Shown piece after piece: positions 1-11,021 of a stretch of DNA of 64,000 bases. The notes beneath the pieces are model-generated. The model did no database searches. It was not told the origin of the DNA and was given only the letters and a program-made list of their open reading frames with translations. Each line of letters begins with the position of its first letter. Position 1 is the first letter of the stretch. A program made the translations under genes and the position numbers. Origin of the DNA: Grifola frondosa (lineage: Eukaryota; Basidiomycota; Agaricomycetes; Polyporales; Grifolaceae); the NCBI GenBank assembly GCA_001683735.1, contig LUGG01000006.1:744001-808000 (forward strand), given 5' to 3'.

Positions 1-3000
1 ACATTTTCAGAGTTACATGAACACGTACGGAGGGCCTCGTTAACGAAGCCTTGGAGAAGTGCGTCATCCTTGGCGTCAAGCTTGACTTTTGATACCAAAT
101 GTTGCACGTCCTTTGGCTTATTGTCGTCGAGATAGAAGTTGATAACGTGAACCATCGCTATATATGATCGGTCAGCCTATCATGGTGCGCATATACTGAT
201 CCCTTGACACTGACATTGCGACAGCTCCACGGTAGCTCCCACCAAGACGGCCAGAATCGAATTGCAGAGTGTCTCGGGAAGATAACCGAGTGCATGGAAG
301 CGATCCATTAATTTCCCTCTGTCGGTTTTTTCATGCCTCCCAAAGAAATGCGAGAGTTTCTCTTCCACAAACTCAACAATAGAGAGCTGCGCAATATCAT
401 GATTAGTTGAGCTTCAAGATAAGGATCAACAACGGACTCGTCCTGTGGCGCCGAAGGCTCTCCTGATGTCGCCCAGGAGATTATCGACATGCTTCGCTAC
501 GTTCTTTTGGAGGCCCAGTAGTCTTCCAGCGTCGACATCAAGGAACAAGTAACTAGAAGGAGTTGAGAGTTCAGCCCTTCCTCAGATAGTACGCATCCTA
601 TTTGATTTATTAACTCACGAATATATATCACCCAAGATATCGAACAACTCCTGCGGCGTATAGCCTTCCTCTTCTTCAGGACTGGTCTTGAGCTTGATAC
701 CGGCCTAAAACACGTCGTGAGTGCTAAAATATGTGTTTGAAGCCGAAAATACGTACTAGCTCACATGCCCAATGGAGTGGGACAAACTTCAGGACATCCC
801 TCACGATATCAACATTCCGAGTGGTGCTTGCGACACAGGTGTAGGATTCGCAAAGCATCAATTCACGAGTCTTCTGATAGAAATAATCCGTGATCTTCTC
901 CGCGGAGCCGGGCTCATTAATGAGCGCATTCAGGAGTGCGCGCTGCTCCCTGGCACCCCGCGCAGCATTGTCGGAAGCGATGAAGAATCTACAACAATCC
1001 AGTCAGCGTCTTCAAACGTCTAACACCATCAAACCAACTGACCCTTGTCCGTGGACCACACGCGCAGCGCGACCGGCATGACGAACATTAAATGTATCTT
1101 CGCTCACTAGCACCTGCGCGACATCCACGTACTCGCTAACCTCCTTGATAGGCGCGACAGTACGCGGCCTCGACATGTCGTACGTATCTGTAGAGCCCAG
1201 CTTTGTGAGAATCACCTCCATCGCCTCAGGCGTCATGAGCGGGAACCACGTATATGAGCTGTCGCTTGTGTACTGTTCAGGAAGCGTACGGAGGAGCAGT
1301 CTCCCGAGCATGCTACCGTTTCCGGGACCATTCGGATCCTTCTGGCAGTCCGCGAAGCCCCATGCAGTCATGTTGAATGGCGTGTAGTCCGCGGTGAAGA
1401 AGCGGTCGCCACGGGTGAGCGCGATGGCGTCGCTCAAAATCGCACGACTAATAGTATACGCTGTCGCAGATCGGTAAATTAGAGGAGAACGAGGCTTAAG
1501 GACAATCGTACTCACAAGGGCAGAGACCGGCACCCTCGACGACCTGCTTTGTATCCTCAGCTTGCAGTCCGACGTAGAGTTCCAAACGATCGATATGCCC
1601 GTACAACTTCTCGGCAGCGGTTGCAACTTCCGGATTGGGGTTCCACTCTAGGAAGGTGGAGTACGCTGTCAATGGGAAGGACCGTCAAAACTAGCCTGTA
1701 CGTATGTCGTGAGTCGCTCACTCTTCAAGCCTAAAAACTACAGCAGAGTTAGCGTTACAGAAGGCAGATAATAATGAACGCCTCACCTTCCGGAAGTCAT
1801 TCAAGGAACACACACCCCATTCTCGATTCTGTTTGATACCCATGATCTCATGCAGACGCATGATAGCGGGGGTTCCCCGAGCCTTGAATGCACCAGCAGG
1901 GTGTTCCGTGCTGCAAACGTCATGAGCTGATCAGCTGCTGCATAAGAATGCACACAAGCGAAGAGCGGCCGTACGCATTCTGGAGGACACTGGCTAGCGC
2001 GGCATCATTGAAGGTTAAGTCTTCTTGACGCTGCAGGCTATTTTGGGCGGGTCGATGAGTTTTGCATCGGAGACGTGAGAAGAAAGATGCCATACGTACT
2101 TGCCAAATGTCCAATGATGCACGTCGGGCTCCTCAGCCTGCATCTTCTTCGCGACTTCCTTGAACTGCTTAACCGACAACTGTATGAAGCACATTAGAAA
2201 CTATCTTAAAAGCGCGTGACCATAAGAATCGCTTACCGACTCCGCAGACTCCCCTTGGAAAAGCTTATCAAAGAGTTGCTTGATCCACTGCTCATCTTCG
2301 ACGGAGGTGGTAGCATGCCAACGGTACAAACAGTTGAACTAAAGCAGATCAGGTTAGATTTCAGCGTTTCTGATCTTTCCTCATGAATCCTACCTCGACA
2401 CTGCAAACATTTCCCCTGCCACGTTCGAATAGCGCATGATCTTCACCTCTCACCTCCTGTATGTGAAGGTGTTATAGAGCGATCTGGCGATGTGACAACA
2501 CGATCACCTTACCCCGAACGGATCCAGACTCCAGCTGCTGCCGTCCCTTACGAGTCCCAGAATCGCGCAGAAATAATCGGAGAACACAATGTTCGCGAAC
2601 CACGCGCAGTTGTTGAGGCGGGCGATCTGGAAAATCTCCTCCTCTTGTTTCAACAGTTTGCTGGTACGCTCTGCATCAGAGGGAATGGTATCGGGGTCCT
2701 GCCATATTCCCCGCTCGTTGATCTCCAACAACTTCCTCGCGATGTACTATACAAGTACTGTGAGTGCACGACAAACGGAGAACGTAAGGGGTGAACTGAC
2801 GTTGTGGTTGCGACTGAATAAGACTAGGAGCACGCAGACTGCCGGAGGGAGTAGCAGCAAGCGGTCTTCGGCAAATGAATCCGGGGACAAGAGTCCTCGG
2901 CCATCGCGGACTCTGATTTTGTCCTGAGCCTCCTGGTTGTGGCCATATAACGGCGCAAGATCGATATAGGAAGACGTGTCATTGATATTGACATCCTGGT

Positions 3001-4099
3001 GGGACGTGCGAAATACGCTGACAGGTCTTCGCGTAAGTATTGCGCTGACAGTCAAAGTGTTTGACATACGTATGGATGACAAGAGCAGCAAAAGAAAACA
3101 TCATGCTTGATAACCCAGCAGGATGTTTGACGAACTTCGAGAGGGAGGTCAGACAGTCGGTATTCAAGAGTATTGACCGGACATACCGCTTCACGTTTTA
3201 AGAGCGTATCAAAAACGAGGCCGGGATCGGGAAGGTCATGGCCCGGAACAGCATGGATTTGCTGCACGCTGCGAGCATACGGAGTGCCGGCTTTCCCCAG
3301 GTCTGGGGTGGCAATGTTATTGTAGGAACCGTCAGCGGTACGGAATGCATATGGAGTTCCGATTAGAGTCTCAGGAGGTGTGGGAGATCGTTGTACACTT
3401 TAAAAGATGCAGGACATAAGATATTGACAGAGATTGGCACGGCCAGAGGTAATCAGCTTACGCAGTTGCACAACCGTGTTTTGCAGTTTTGTAGACAGTG
3501 CGCCTGGCGGCCGTTTTGACAAGTACACCAGGATATACTCAAGCTAACGTGGCGAACATTAAGACGATTATTATGAAGCAGTGAAAGGATACGTACGAGC
3601 ATCTTTCGGTCATCGATGCCATCAGGATGCTTGAGGGCATCGACGATGCTCCCCTGCAAGGGAATGTGAGACCAAACAATAACAGCGAATGCAAAATACG
3701 ACATTCACCAAAGTGGCAAGTTCTAGATGGAAAGATACTCCCTTCTTGACCTGTCAACAAACACATGAGAAGGTGCAAAATATTTCACCAGGATGGATGT
3801 CTAACTTGATCACGAAATTCCTGAAGGACCTTGGGCTCACTCGAGGTAGGACTGGGAGTGATGTCGAGCCCATCTGAGGACTGCGTATGTCCCTTGAGAC
3901 CGCAAATGTTCAGACGATAGAAGGAGACGTGAAATCATGGAACATACCGCAAGGGATGCGAACTTTGATGGCAATCTGCTCAACGTCGAGGCCATGGAGA
4001 TAGGAGGGGAAGACGGTAAAGGACGAAGACTCACGCCTGTCCAACCTGGAGAGACCTCCAGGGTTTATATGAGAACACGTCGTTGACCTGATTGAGCAT
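1..4099 (-). CDS. ppo: Psi-producing oxygenase-like fatty-acid dioxygenase / P450 fusion (3' end outside window)
   Basis: Multi-exon gene running off the left edge. The N-terminal haem-dioxygenase domain is clear. It holds the segment ADGSYNN...DLGKAGTPYARS (around 3270-3350), the candidate distal haem histidine in 'FAALVIHT' (3069-3080), TSSYIDLAPLYG after the next intron, and the YRWH motif at 2315-2326. In the Ppo family this last motif carries the catalytic radical tyrosine and the proximal haem histidine. Downstream, 'SATAYTISRAILSDAI' and 'NMTAWGFADCQ' match the linker, and 'DVLKFVPLHWACE' begins the C-terminal P450-like domain. The P450 cysteine lies beyond position 1. Known family members oxidise linoleic or oleic acid to hydroperoxides and rearrange them to oxylipin developmental signals. 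All junctions I checked keep frame. The 5' end is uncertain: an ATG at 4097-4099 precedes 'LNQVNDVFSYKPW', but further short 5' exons are possible. The product specificity (8R versus 10R) cannot be read from sequence alone. Confidence 0.85.
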
Positions 4100-4920
4100 G
4101 GTATACACCAGCTCGGTAATTAGTTACTCGAATGGAAGACCGTCGACGCGTAATGCCTTTGTCACGGAGCAGCCCTACTCAGGAGAGTAATGCTGCGTCT
4201 AATCGCACATTGCTTTCTGTGAAACCGCTGATCACTGCGACTGAAATATCCACGGTGCGTGGTGTAGAGACGCTGGGGTGACAGAGCCGCGCATGCGGAC
4301 TTGCCAAAGGTAAATTCAACAACGTCAGAGAATCTAATTTCGAGTCGGCTGCGCTGCTCGAAATCGCAAAGCATCTGCCAAAAGCTGCGTCCACGGTCGA
4401 ACCATTAATTGAAAGGTAGATAGTCTACCGTTCGGGAAAGGCTCAAGTGTGTATATATGGTCCAATTCTGTTTCGCTTCCATTCATAAAACGAGTAATTA
4501 GCAGCCGAGAAGATGCCACTCACGTAAAGATACTTACTTCCACAATGTCACGGTTAAGCTTCTGAAAGCGCTTTGCGTAGTTCCCGGATGAGCGCTCCCA
4601 GCCTTTGGCACAGAACATCCCAATATTAGGTGTACATGTACATATGGGTCCTTGCGTAAAACTCTGGCGCTGCCGAGGTGTATTCCTTTTCCGTTCTTTC
4701 AGGCGCACAGGCGCACGAGATCATACACTGAAAAAGTAGGGTGACATACAATTTGCCCGATCGCGATCGACGGTGACAACGTAAGTGTTTACAGTTATGT
4801 ATAGCCATAACTAAATATTTTGTAAAACTTACTGGACTTATCGAACTCTACTTACCTTCTTCAATATCTGATCGATGCATTGTTAACGCCGTCTGCCACG
4901 ACTTCACCACTGCACCCGCC
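4100..4920. other. Divergent intergenic region (Ppo / coatomer epsilon)
   Basis: About 0.8 kb between the Ppo 5' end (-) and the epsilon-COP start (+). Short ORFs on the minus strand here show no recognisable protein and may include an unplaced 5' Ppo exon. No repeat or RNA gene seen. Confidence 0.4.
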
Positions 4921-6050
4921 ATGGACTCCTCCGAATTATACCATGTGAAACAACAATTTACGCTGGGTACGTATGAGGAACAAAGAGTCCTTTCATCCCT
5001 CTGACCGGTCCCCAGGCGCGTACAAGACCCTCGTCGACCTCACACTCCCCGACCCCTCCTCCCCAGACTACACATCCACCCTCGTATATCAAGCCCGTGC
5101 GCACATCGCGCTTGGAAACCCCAAGAACGTCTCCACTATCGTCCCCTCGACACCGAGAATGTCGCACTGAAAGCCGTCGCGGCTCTCGCACGTTACGTGA
5201 GCGCCGGCGCCGCGGAGAAGGACACGTCGCTCGAGGAGCTGCGCGACCTGTGCGTGGAGATCGAGGGCGATGACGTGGACGCTGACGAGAAAGAGAAGGG
5301 CACAGTACGTGTGCTTGCTGGCACAGCATTCACACTTGCAGGCGAGGTTGAGGAGGCGCTAGAAACGCTGGGCGCTGGAACTGACATGGAGAACTTAGAA
5401 GCGTGAGCATGTCCCTTCCTCGTGTCCCACTCAAATGAAAAGCGCATTTCTGACAAACTCTGTTTCGACGGCGGCGGCGTCTAGTGTTGCATTGATTGTC
5501 CAAATTTACCTCTCGATCAACCGCCCTGACCTTGCTCGCAAGGAGTTTGACCGCGCGAAACGTTGGGCCGAGGACGACCTGCTCCTGCAACTCATCGAGT
5601 CCTCCATAGGTCTTGTCACAGGGAAAGATGGCTACAATGACTCCAACTCCTTCTACACAGAGCAGTTGGGCAACCCCTCGCTCTCCTCTCCTCACCTGCT
5701 GACAGCGCGCGGCGTCACGCGGCTATTGCGCGGCGAAGTGTCTGCTGCCAAATCGGACTTTGAGGAGGCTGTATCTCAACAAGGTGGCACCGCGGATGCG
5801 GAAACTCTGGCAGCGCTGACTGTCGCCTCAGGATTGGGCACATCCAAGCTTACCGAAGCGGATGAATTTTGGAGGTGCGATTTTCTCGCACCGCCGATGT
5901 CTCATGTCTAACATGCTTTGTTTATAAAGTCAGCTGTCTAGTTCATATCCTACACACCCATTGGTGGTGGACCTCGGTCATAAAGCGGAGCTTTTTGACG
6001 AGTTGTCTGCGAAGTTCGACGTACCGCCGCTTGCTGTCGCCGCCGCTTGA
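4921..6050 (+). CDS. SEC28: Coatomer subunit epsilon
   Basis: Subunit of the COPI coat, which carries retrograde Golgi-to-ER vesicle traffic; epsilon-COP is a TPR-like helical solenoid that stabilises alpha-COP. The N-terminus 'MDSSELYHVKQQF' and the body (ARAHIALGNPK, VALIVQIYLSINRPDLARKE, 'LLTARGVTRLLRGE', 'SSYPTHPLVVDLGHKAEL') are characteristic. Introns are at 4967-5015, 5403-5484 and 5875-5929, all GT-AG and in phase. The ATG at 4921 gives the family N-terminus. One oddity: between 'NPKNVSTIVP' and 'DTENVALKAVAAL' (5141-5149) the frame jumps by one base with no usable intron. One extra C in the CCCC run would restore the family sequence. I read this as a sequencing deletion and not as gene loss. 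Confidence 0.9.
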
Positions 6051-6299
6051 TGTATATTTTCGTTTCTTTATTCGGATTGACCTTCGCTGTAATGTCTATG
6101 TGCGGGATCTCTGGCAAACGGGTCCCAGCAATGCAGGGTATTCAGTATCTATCCCAGAAGACCGTCTTTAGTAAAACTTGACAACGGTTTTTGTAAGCGT
6201 TGTCTTCCATGGGATTCCCAAGAAATCGGTAGACGATATCGCGATCGTATCTACATACGCCAAGAACCGATAATTGCTTCCCTGTAATAATTAGTTCGT

Positions 6300-7588
6300 C
6301 TAGAATGAAGGATGTTCTATGATGACGTCAATCTTCTGTCCTTTGAATCCCAACGGGTGTGAGCCGTCTTCTACCGCAGTAATGTATATCCTGCCCCCAC
6401 AGCCTGGCACGTCATTCCTTGGCGTGCTGATTGTTGACGATGATGCTGTGGCGTCGCACGCTGTTGATTTTGCGTTGGAAAGAATCCAGTGAGAGAGCTT
6501 GCTTTGGGCGCGCTTCAGCGGCACGGTGGTTTGGGACGAGCCCGGGGTGCGGGACGACTGAGAAAGCTGTGATGATGGAGTGGATTGTGAGGAGGGTGGT
6601 ACTTGAGATGAATGCCTTGCGCCGCGGCGGCTGCAGTCGCAGTGCAAAATTTCCATCCAGCTCGCGGCAGATATCGATTGTATGTATGTTTTACCGCTAT
6701 ATGCGCGGAAATTCTGCGTTAGAGATCGAGCTACGGTGTAGGCGGTGCGCACCTATGGGGTAGCTTGACAGTCTTCTTTAACTTTGCGGACAACATCTCG
6801 ACGCGCTTCCGCAATTTGATTCTCGGGTCTGCAATGATGGAATAGGTGCCGTGAAAGTTTATGTAGGGCAGCTGGGATGATGAGGCGAGGGATGACGCGT
6901 AGTAACTCTGAAGTGCGGCGGAGAGCGCGTCCAGAAGACCGCTCTCCGTCTGGAATAGCATCCGTGTGTTGGAGGAATGGCGAAGTGCAATCCGCGTCCT
7001 CTTGTCTCCTTCCTCCGCAAATACTTCGGCCTTCCTCTTCCCAAGCCGCGACGTATGCTCATCAATGAGCATGGGTTTGCTCTTCAAGCCGGGTTTGACG
7101 CTGACCGAGCCTGTCGCACCCGGTCCAGGAAGGACCTTCATCACGCCGTCAACCATTGTGAAAAGTGTGCCATGCTGCTGACGAGTGTGTCCTGGAGCGT
7201 AGGGAGACCGAATATTGCCAGTAGATGTAGAATTCACCTCCTGCTGGCAAGAGGTTTTCTTGACTGTCTTCGTCGCTTGCGGGAGAGACTCGGACTTCAT
7301 CACCCCATCACGGAAAGAAAATAATGTGCCCTGGAAAGCACGCTCTCTAGCCCTCTCCTTTTTCCGCTTCGACTTCTCGCGGTCCTTGACGCGACAATTT
7401 TCACACCATCTATAGGTATCCTCTGAAATGATTGTCTTCCCGCAGCAGGTGCACGCGCGAGAGGTGGAATTGGGTTCGGCCGTACTGACCGTCGCGTTTG
7501 CGTTTGAGGCATTGCCGCATGGAAGACCAGACGATTTGGAATGGAAGCCGTTCGAGATTGCATGTAGAGGAGAGTGAATGCTGCTCAT
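6300..7588 (-). CDS. Cys4 (two CxxC) basic protein, function unknown
   Basis: Two exons (6753-7588 and 6300-6696) joined across a 56-nt intron (6697-6752) in phase 2. Residues 46-65 hold two CxxC pairs (C46/C49 and C62/C65, the second in 'WCENC'), followed by a strongly basic stretch 'KDREKSKRKKERARERA'. This is a plausible small zinc-binding module next to a nuclear-localisation-type helix. A 12-residue motif, GTLF-x3-DGVMK, occurs twice, at about residues 87-98 and 140-151. The C-terminal exon is Ser/Gln-rich and ends 'GQKIDVIIEHPSF'. I do not recognise a named family. Nuclear or nucleic-acid-linked function is only an inference from the zinc-like and basic segments. Confidence 0.7.
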
Positions 7589-8278
7589 TTTATAGCGGAA
7601 CAGAATCGAAGAAAGGTGGTGTTCGGCGGGAAGATATGCAAGCGGGTGCAGTGGTGTGGTGAGACGCGTCGCGTCGCGCTTGCGTGACGAAAGAGGTATG
7701 ACGGCGTAAGCTCACATCGTGACCGACGCGACTGTCACGGTCTTATGATTATCACGCCTGTTCTAAGTTACAAGTTCCGAGGCATCCTTGCCATCTTGAC
7801 GTCGTCGACGACTCTTCATCCGTGCCAAGCCAGCTGATTCTCATGCCGAAACAAATACATATAGATCCGAACTTGATGCGCAGCAAGACTCTCGTGCCGT
7901 CTATCTAAACAGAACACGGCCAACCAACGGCAACTCCCCTGGGAATGAACACCGTCAGCGCACCCGTGATCATGGCATTCTCGACGCAGCGCAATGCTGC
8001 TTTATGATTCGTCCGAGGACTTGCATAGAGTTCGTCCGACAGCGGGGTCGAGGCCGGCCGATTTCTAGGCATAGCTTTACTCGATCACCCTCGACAAAAG
8101 GAGCCTGTGGCTCGGAGATGAAAGCCAGACGGATCCAAGGCCGGAGGTCGCTGCATGTGCTCCTAACCGAACCCCACAAGTTGGTCATCTTGGCTGGCCA
8201 CCGACACTCACCTCAGCCAGTCCACTCTTCTCTGGCTATATAAGCGGTGCTGCCAAGGTCGCTGCACCCACCACCTGC
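7589..8278. other. Divergent intergenic region
   Basis: About 0.7 kb between the Cys4 gene (-) and a small ORF (+). Apart from the TATA box at 8237-8243 I see no defined element. Confidence 0.4.
8237..8243 (+). promoter_or_regulatory. TATA box (TATATAA)
   Basis: TATATAA lies 36 nt upstream of the ATG of the small ORF at 8279, a spacing that fits a core promoter with a very short leader. Confidence 0.5.
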
Positions 8279-8554
8279 ATGTTTGTTACATCATCACTCC
8301 CTGCCATGTCTTGGAGTGTGTCCTCTTCGTCTATGATTACGACCCGGCCCTCGCACTCTGAGGGTCGACGAACCCAGCCGAGTACCACCCCTTTTCCGCG
8401 AACTGCGAAACACGATCCAGCGGCCACAGTGCATGACCAGACGCAGATTGCGTCCACTCGTCGCACTGTTCGCAAAAGGAAGAGCTCTTACGACCTCCGC
8501 TATATCTATCGCGCGGACGGCGAAGTTCTCTCCGCACAGTCTATTGTGGCTTAG
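8279..8554 (+). CDS. Small basic hypothetical protein (91 aa)
   Basis: Single-exon ORF with ATG at 8279 and TAG at 8552, downstream of a TATA box. The product is Ser/Thr/Arg-rich: 'SWSVSSSSMITTRPS' near the start and 'RRTVRKRKSSYDLRYIYRAD' near the end. No signal peptide, membrane segment or known domain is visible. An in-frame ATG at 8306 is an alternative start. Antisense ORFs of similar length exist, so coding status rests mainly on the TATA box and on the clean ATG-to-stop frame. Confidence 0.4.
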   Translation: MFVTSSLPAMSWSVSSSSMITTRPSHSEGRRTQPSTTPFPRTAKHDPAATVHDQTQIASTRRTVRKRKSSYDLRYIYRADGEVLSAQSIVA

Positions 8555-8933
8555 GGGCAACTTGACGGGTTACGACGAATGACTTGTACGTATCATTTCC
8601 TTGTGTCATCTGCCAGTGATATGCTTAGAGCTTTCGTCGATAGATTAACGAAATTATGACTTGCGATACCCCGGATTGAAGTAAGCTCTGCGGAGCTGTC
8701 ATGGACGTTCTCTGCACATCACGGACGTTCTGCACGACGCGACTCATGACTATCTACGAATGCCAGGATGATCTTACTGTGTTATGAACCGTTGTATCTT
8801 TAGTTTGTACGAAACGAAACGACTTAGAAACGATGTATTGCATCACGAAATATAAATTGCACGAATTAAACGATGGGTCAATCTTCGAATAGCGGTCTGA
8901 ACGTCTGGATGGGTGCACCGTTAAAATTTATAA
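8555..8933. other. Intergenic, AT-rich
   Basis: About 380 nt between the small ORF and the Rad9 stop codon. AT-rich with no defined element seen; probably 3' flanks of convergent genes. Confidence 0.4.
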
Positions 8934-10697
8934 TTATTTGAATGGATTACAACGAACCTTTGTGTCGCCATCGCTCTGCGTTGGCTCCATCTCCGAGTCC
9001 TCCAGTAGCTCGAAACTATCTCCCCTCACGAACGGCTCCAAGATGTCTGCATGGGTATTCTCATCATATTCGAACTCCACCTCCTCGCCCTCCCCTTCAA
9101 GCATCTCCTCAAACTCTTCCATTGTCATGTTCTCGATACCTAGTCCGGACTCCCGTATCGCCTCTTCAGCCGCCTGCGAAAGCTGCGAAGCGGGAAGGAA
9201 CAGCGGTTCACGATCGCCCGCAGATGGCTCTCCATTCTGCGATGCTTCCGGGTCTGGAAAGGAGTGCGGATGCATTGACATCCGTGCGGAATGTTGGGTT
9301 CCTCGGTAGCTCTGCGGAAGCAAGTCCTGGACTATGGAGCCGCGATCAGCGGAATGGACCACCTTCTGCGGCTTCCTCTCCACAGTTGGTCGCCTATGTC
9401 TCTCTCTTTCTGGGACGTAGGAAACGCTGTCGTCGTCCTCGTCCAGCTGGCGTTCCTTCCTTTCGACTGCGCACCAGCGCTCTTTGAGCGGCGGGCATTG
9501 CTACCAGCACCTCCTTGCACTTGGCTGGTGGCGATGACAAACAGGGTTTCGGATAGGTCGCCCTCGATGTCGATGAACAGAGGCGCGGAGGGATCTGTGA
9601 AACGTATGTCGAGCGGGAGAGAGGATGCCTCGGCAAATGCAATAGTCGCCTAAATGTACGTCATTCCAATGAAAGATAGCGGATATGAATAGAAGGACTG
9701 TACATTAAACTCGCGCAGATGGAAAGCGATTGTGATCGGCACCTCATGCACGTCATATACCTCAAATTCGTCTGCGCTGATCGTCAATTCTGTGGAGAGT
9801 TGCGCTCGGCCTGTCGCGGAGCGTTAAGCTGCTGAAGTCCGTAGGAATACGACACGTTCGAATTACCTTTGGCATCGATAGATGCCTCGACGCTCCTGAG
9901 CTGCACCTCCGAGTCGTAAAAATGCCAAATGAGCTGAGGATCGCTCTTGTTTCCTTTTCCGAATGGAAAATGCTCGATCATGTCCTTCAGGGCTTTGGGA
10001 CCGATTGTGAGGCGAGATTCGAAGGGGACGTCGGGGACTCCCGGAGACATGAGGCTGTTGGGAGAGAGCAGGAGCAGCCGGTGGGTTTTGACGACACCTG
10101 CGAACGAAACGTAAGCAGCAGTGCATAATCCTAATGGACCCAGTGATGCAGCATGGTGAGCGTTTGGAGCTGTGAATTACCATGTTTGCAGTGTAAACGC
10201 ACGATCAGCCGACTCTCAAGAGAATCCACTTCGTCGGCGTCGTCTTCTGATGATGCACCATCCTGGATGGTTAGCTCGCATTTCTCAGCTGCCTTCTCTA
10301 CGGTCTTATGTTTCAGGATAGATAGCAATGACTGTAAAGTTCGACCGTGAGCTCTCAGTAAAATATCTTGAGTACAACGCAGCCACCTTCGTAAGTAGTT
10401 GTCCGGTGACAGTGGGTATCTCCGCCACTTCGTTATCGGCCGAGCGGTTCCCGACTTTGTATCTGCTAAAAAATGTCTTACGGTACTTGAAGCGGCTGTA
10501 CGCAGAAAGCGAAGAATTCGTTGTAGATAGCGCAAGAGTCTCTGGTGTGGCGCATATAATTAGGTCCTCGCCGTATTTTGAGAGACAGATCAGAGCTCTG
10601 GTCAGATCTGTGATGGGTGAGTACGTCGCCGTATACTAGCCTGAAGCAACATGCATTATTCACGTTTGAGAGCTGTGGAATCCAACGTCGCCTGCAT
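8934..10697 (-). CDS. RAD9: DNA damage checkpoint clamp subunit Rad9
   Basis: Rad9 is the tailed subunit of the 9-1-1 ring, which is loaded at DNA damage and activates checkpoint kinases. The spliced N-terminus begins 'MQATLDSTALKHLTRALICL' and continues 'SKYGEDL', matching the family start across a 56-nt intron (10608-10663). Further introns are at 10332-10386, giving 'GQLLTK-SLLSILKHKTVEK', and at 10098-10180. Three more lie near 9786-9865, 9655-9708 and 9470-9515. 'LPLDIRFTDPSAPLFIDIEG' is the conserved end of the second PCNA-like domain. The C-terminal tail is acidic (LDEDDDS, 'EEFEEMLEGEGEEVEFEYDE') and contains 'PLFLPASQLSQAAEEAIRES', typical of Rad9 tails that receive phosphorylation. 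All junctions keep frame. TEL1, another checkpoint component, lies 3 kb away. Confidence 0.9.
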
Positions 10698-11021
10698 TGT
10701 GCTTGAGCAGATAGAAAACAATGTTGGAACTTGGACGCGTACACGCGTCTGTCACGCACCGCGATCTGAATGTGACAAGCGCGTATTGTAAGTCACGGTG
10801 GCCGCAAGAATATTAAAAAGCATCTATTACTCGCTACATTGATGGCTCGACTACATCGCACTGAAAGGTATTAGAAAGGATGTGGACAATAAATAAGAAC
10901 TAATGAGAACATCGAAAGACGATCAGAGGCGAAGAACATATGCCGAAGTGGACTAGACCTGCCATCAGGAACTCAAAGCACACACGTTCAGCAGAATGAC
11001 GACGTACCGGGTACATGCAAG
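10698..11021. other. Intergenic (Rad9 5' / F-box 3')
   Basis: 324 nt; contains the Rad9 promoter on the minus strand. No distinct motif recognised. Confidence 0.4.
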
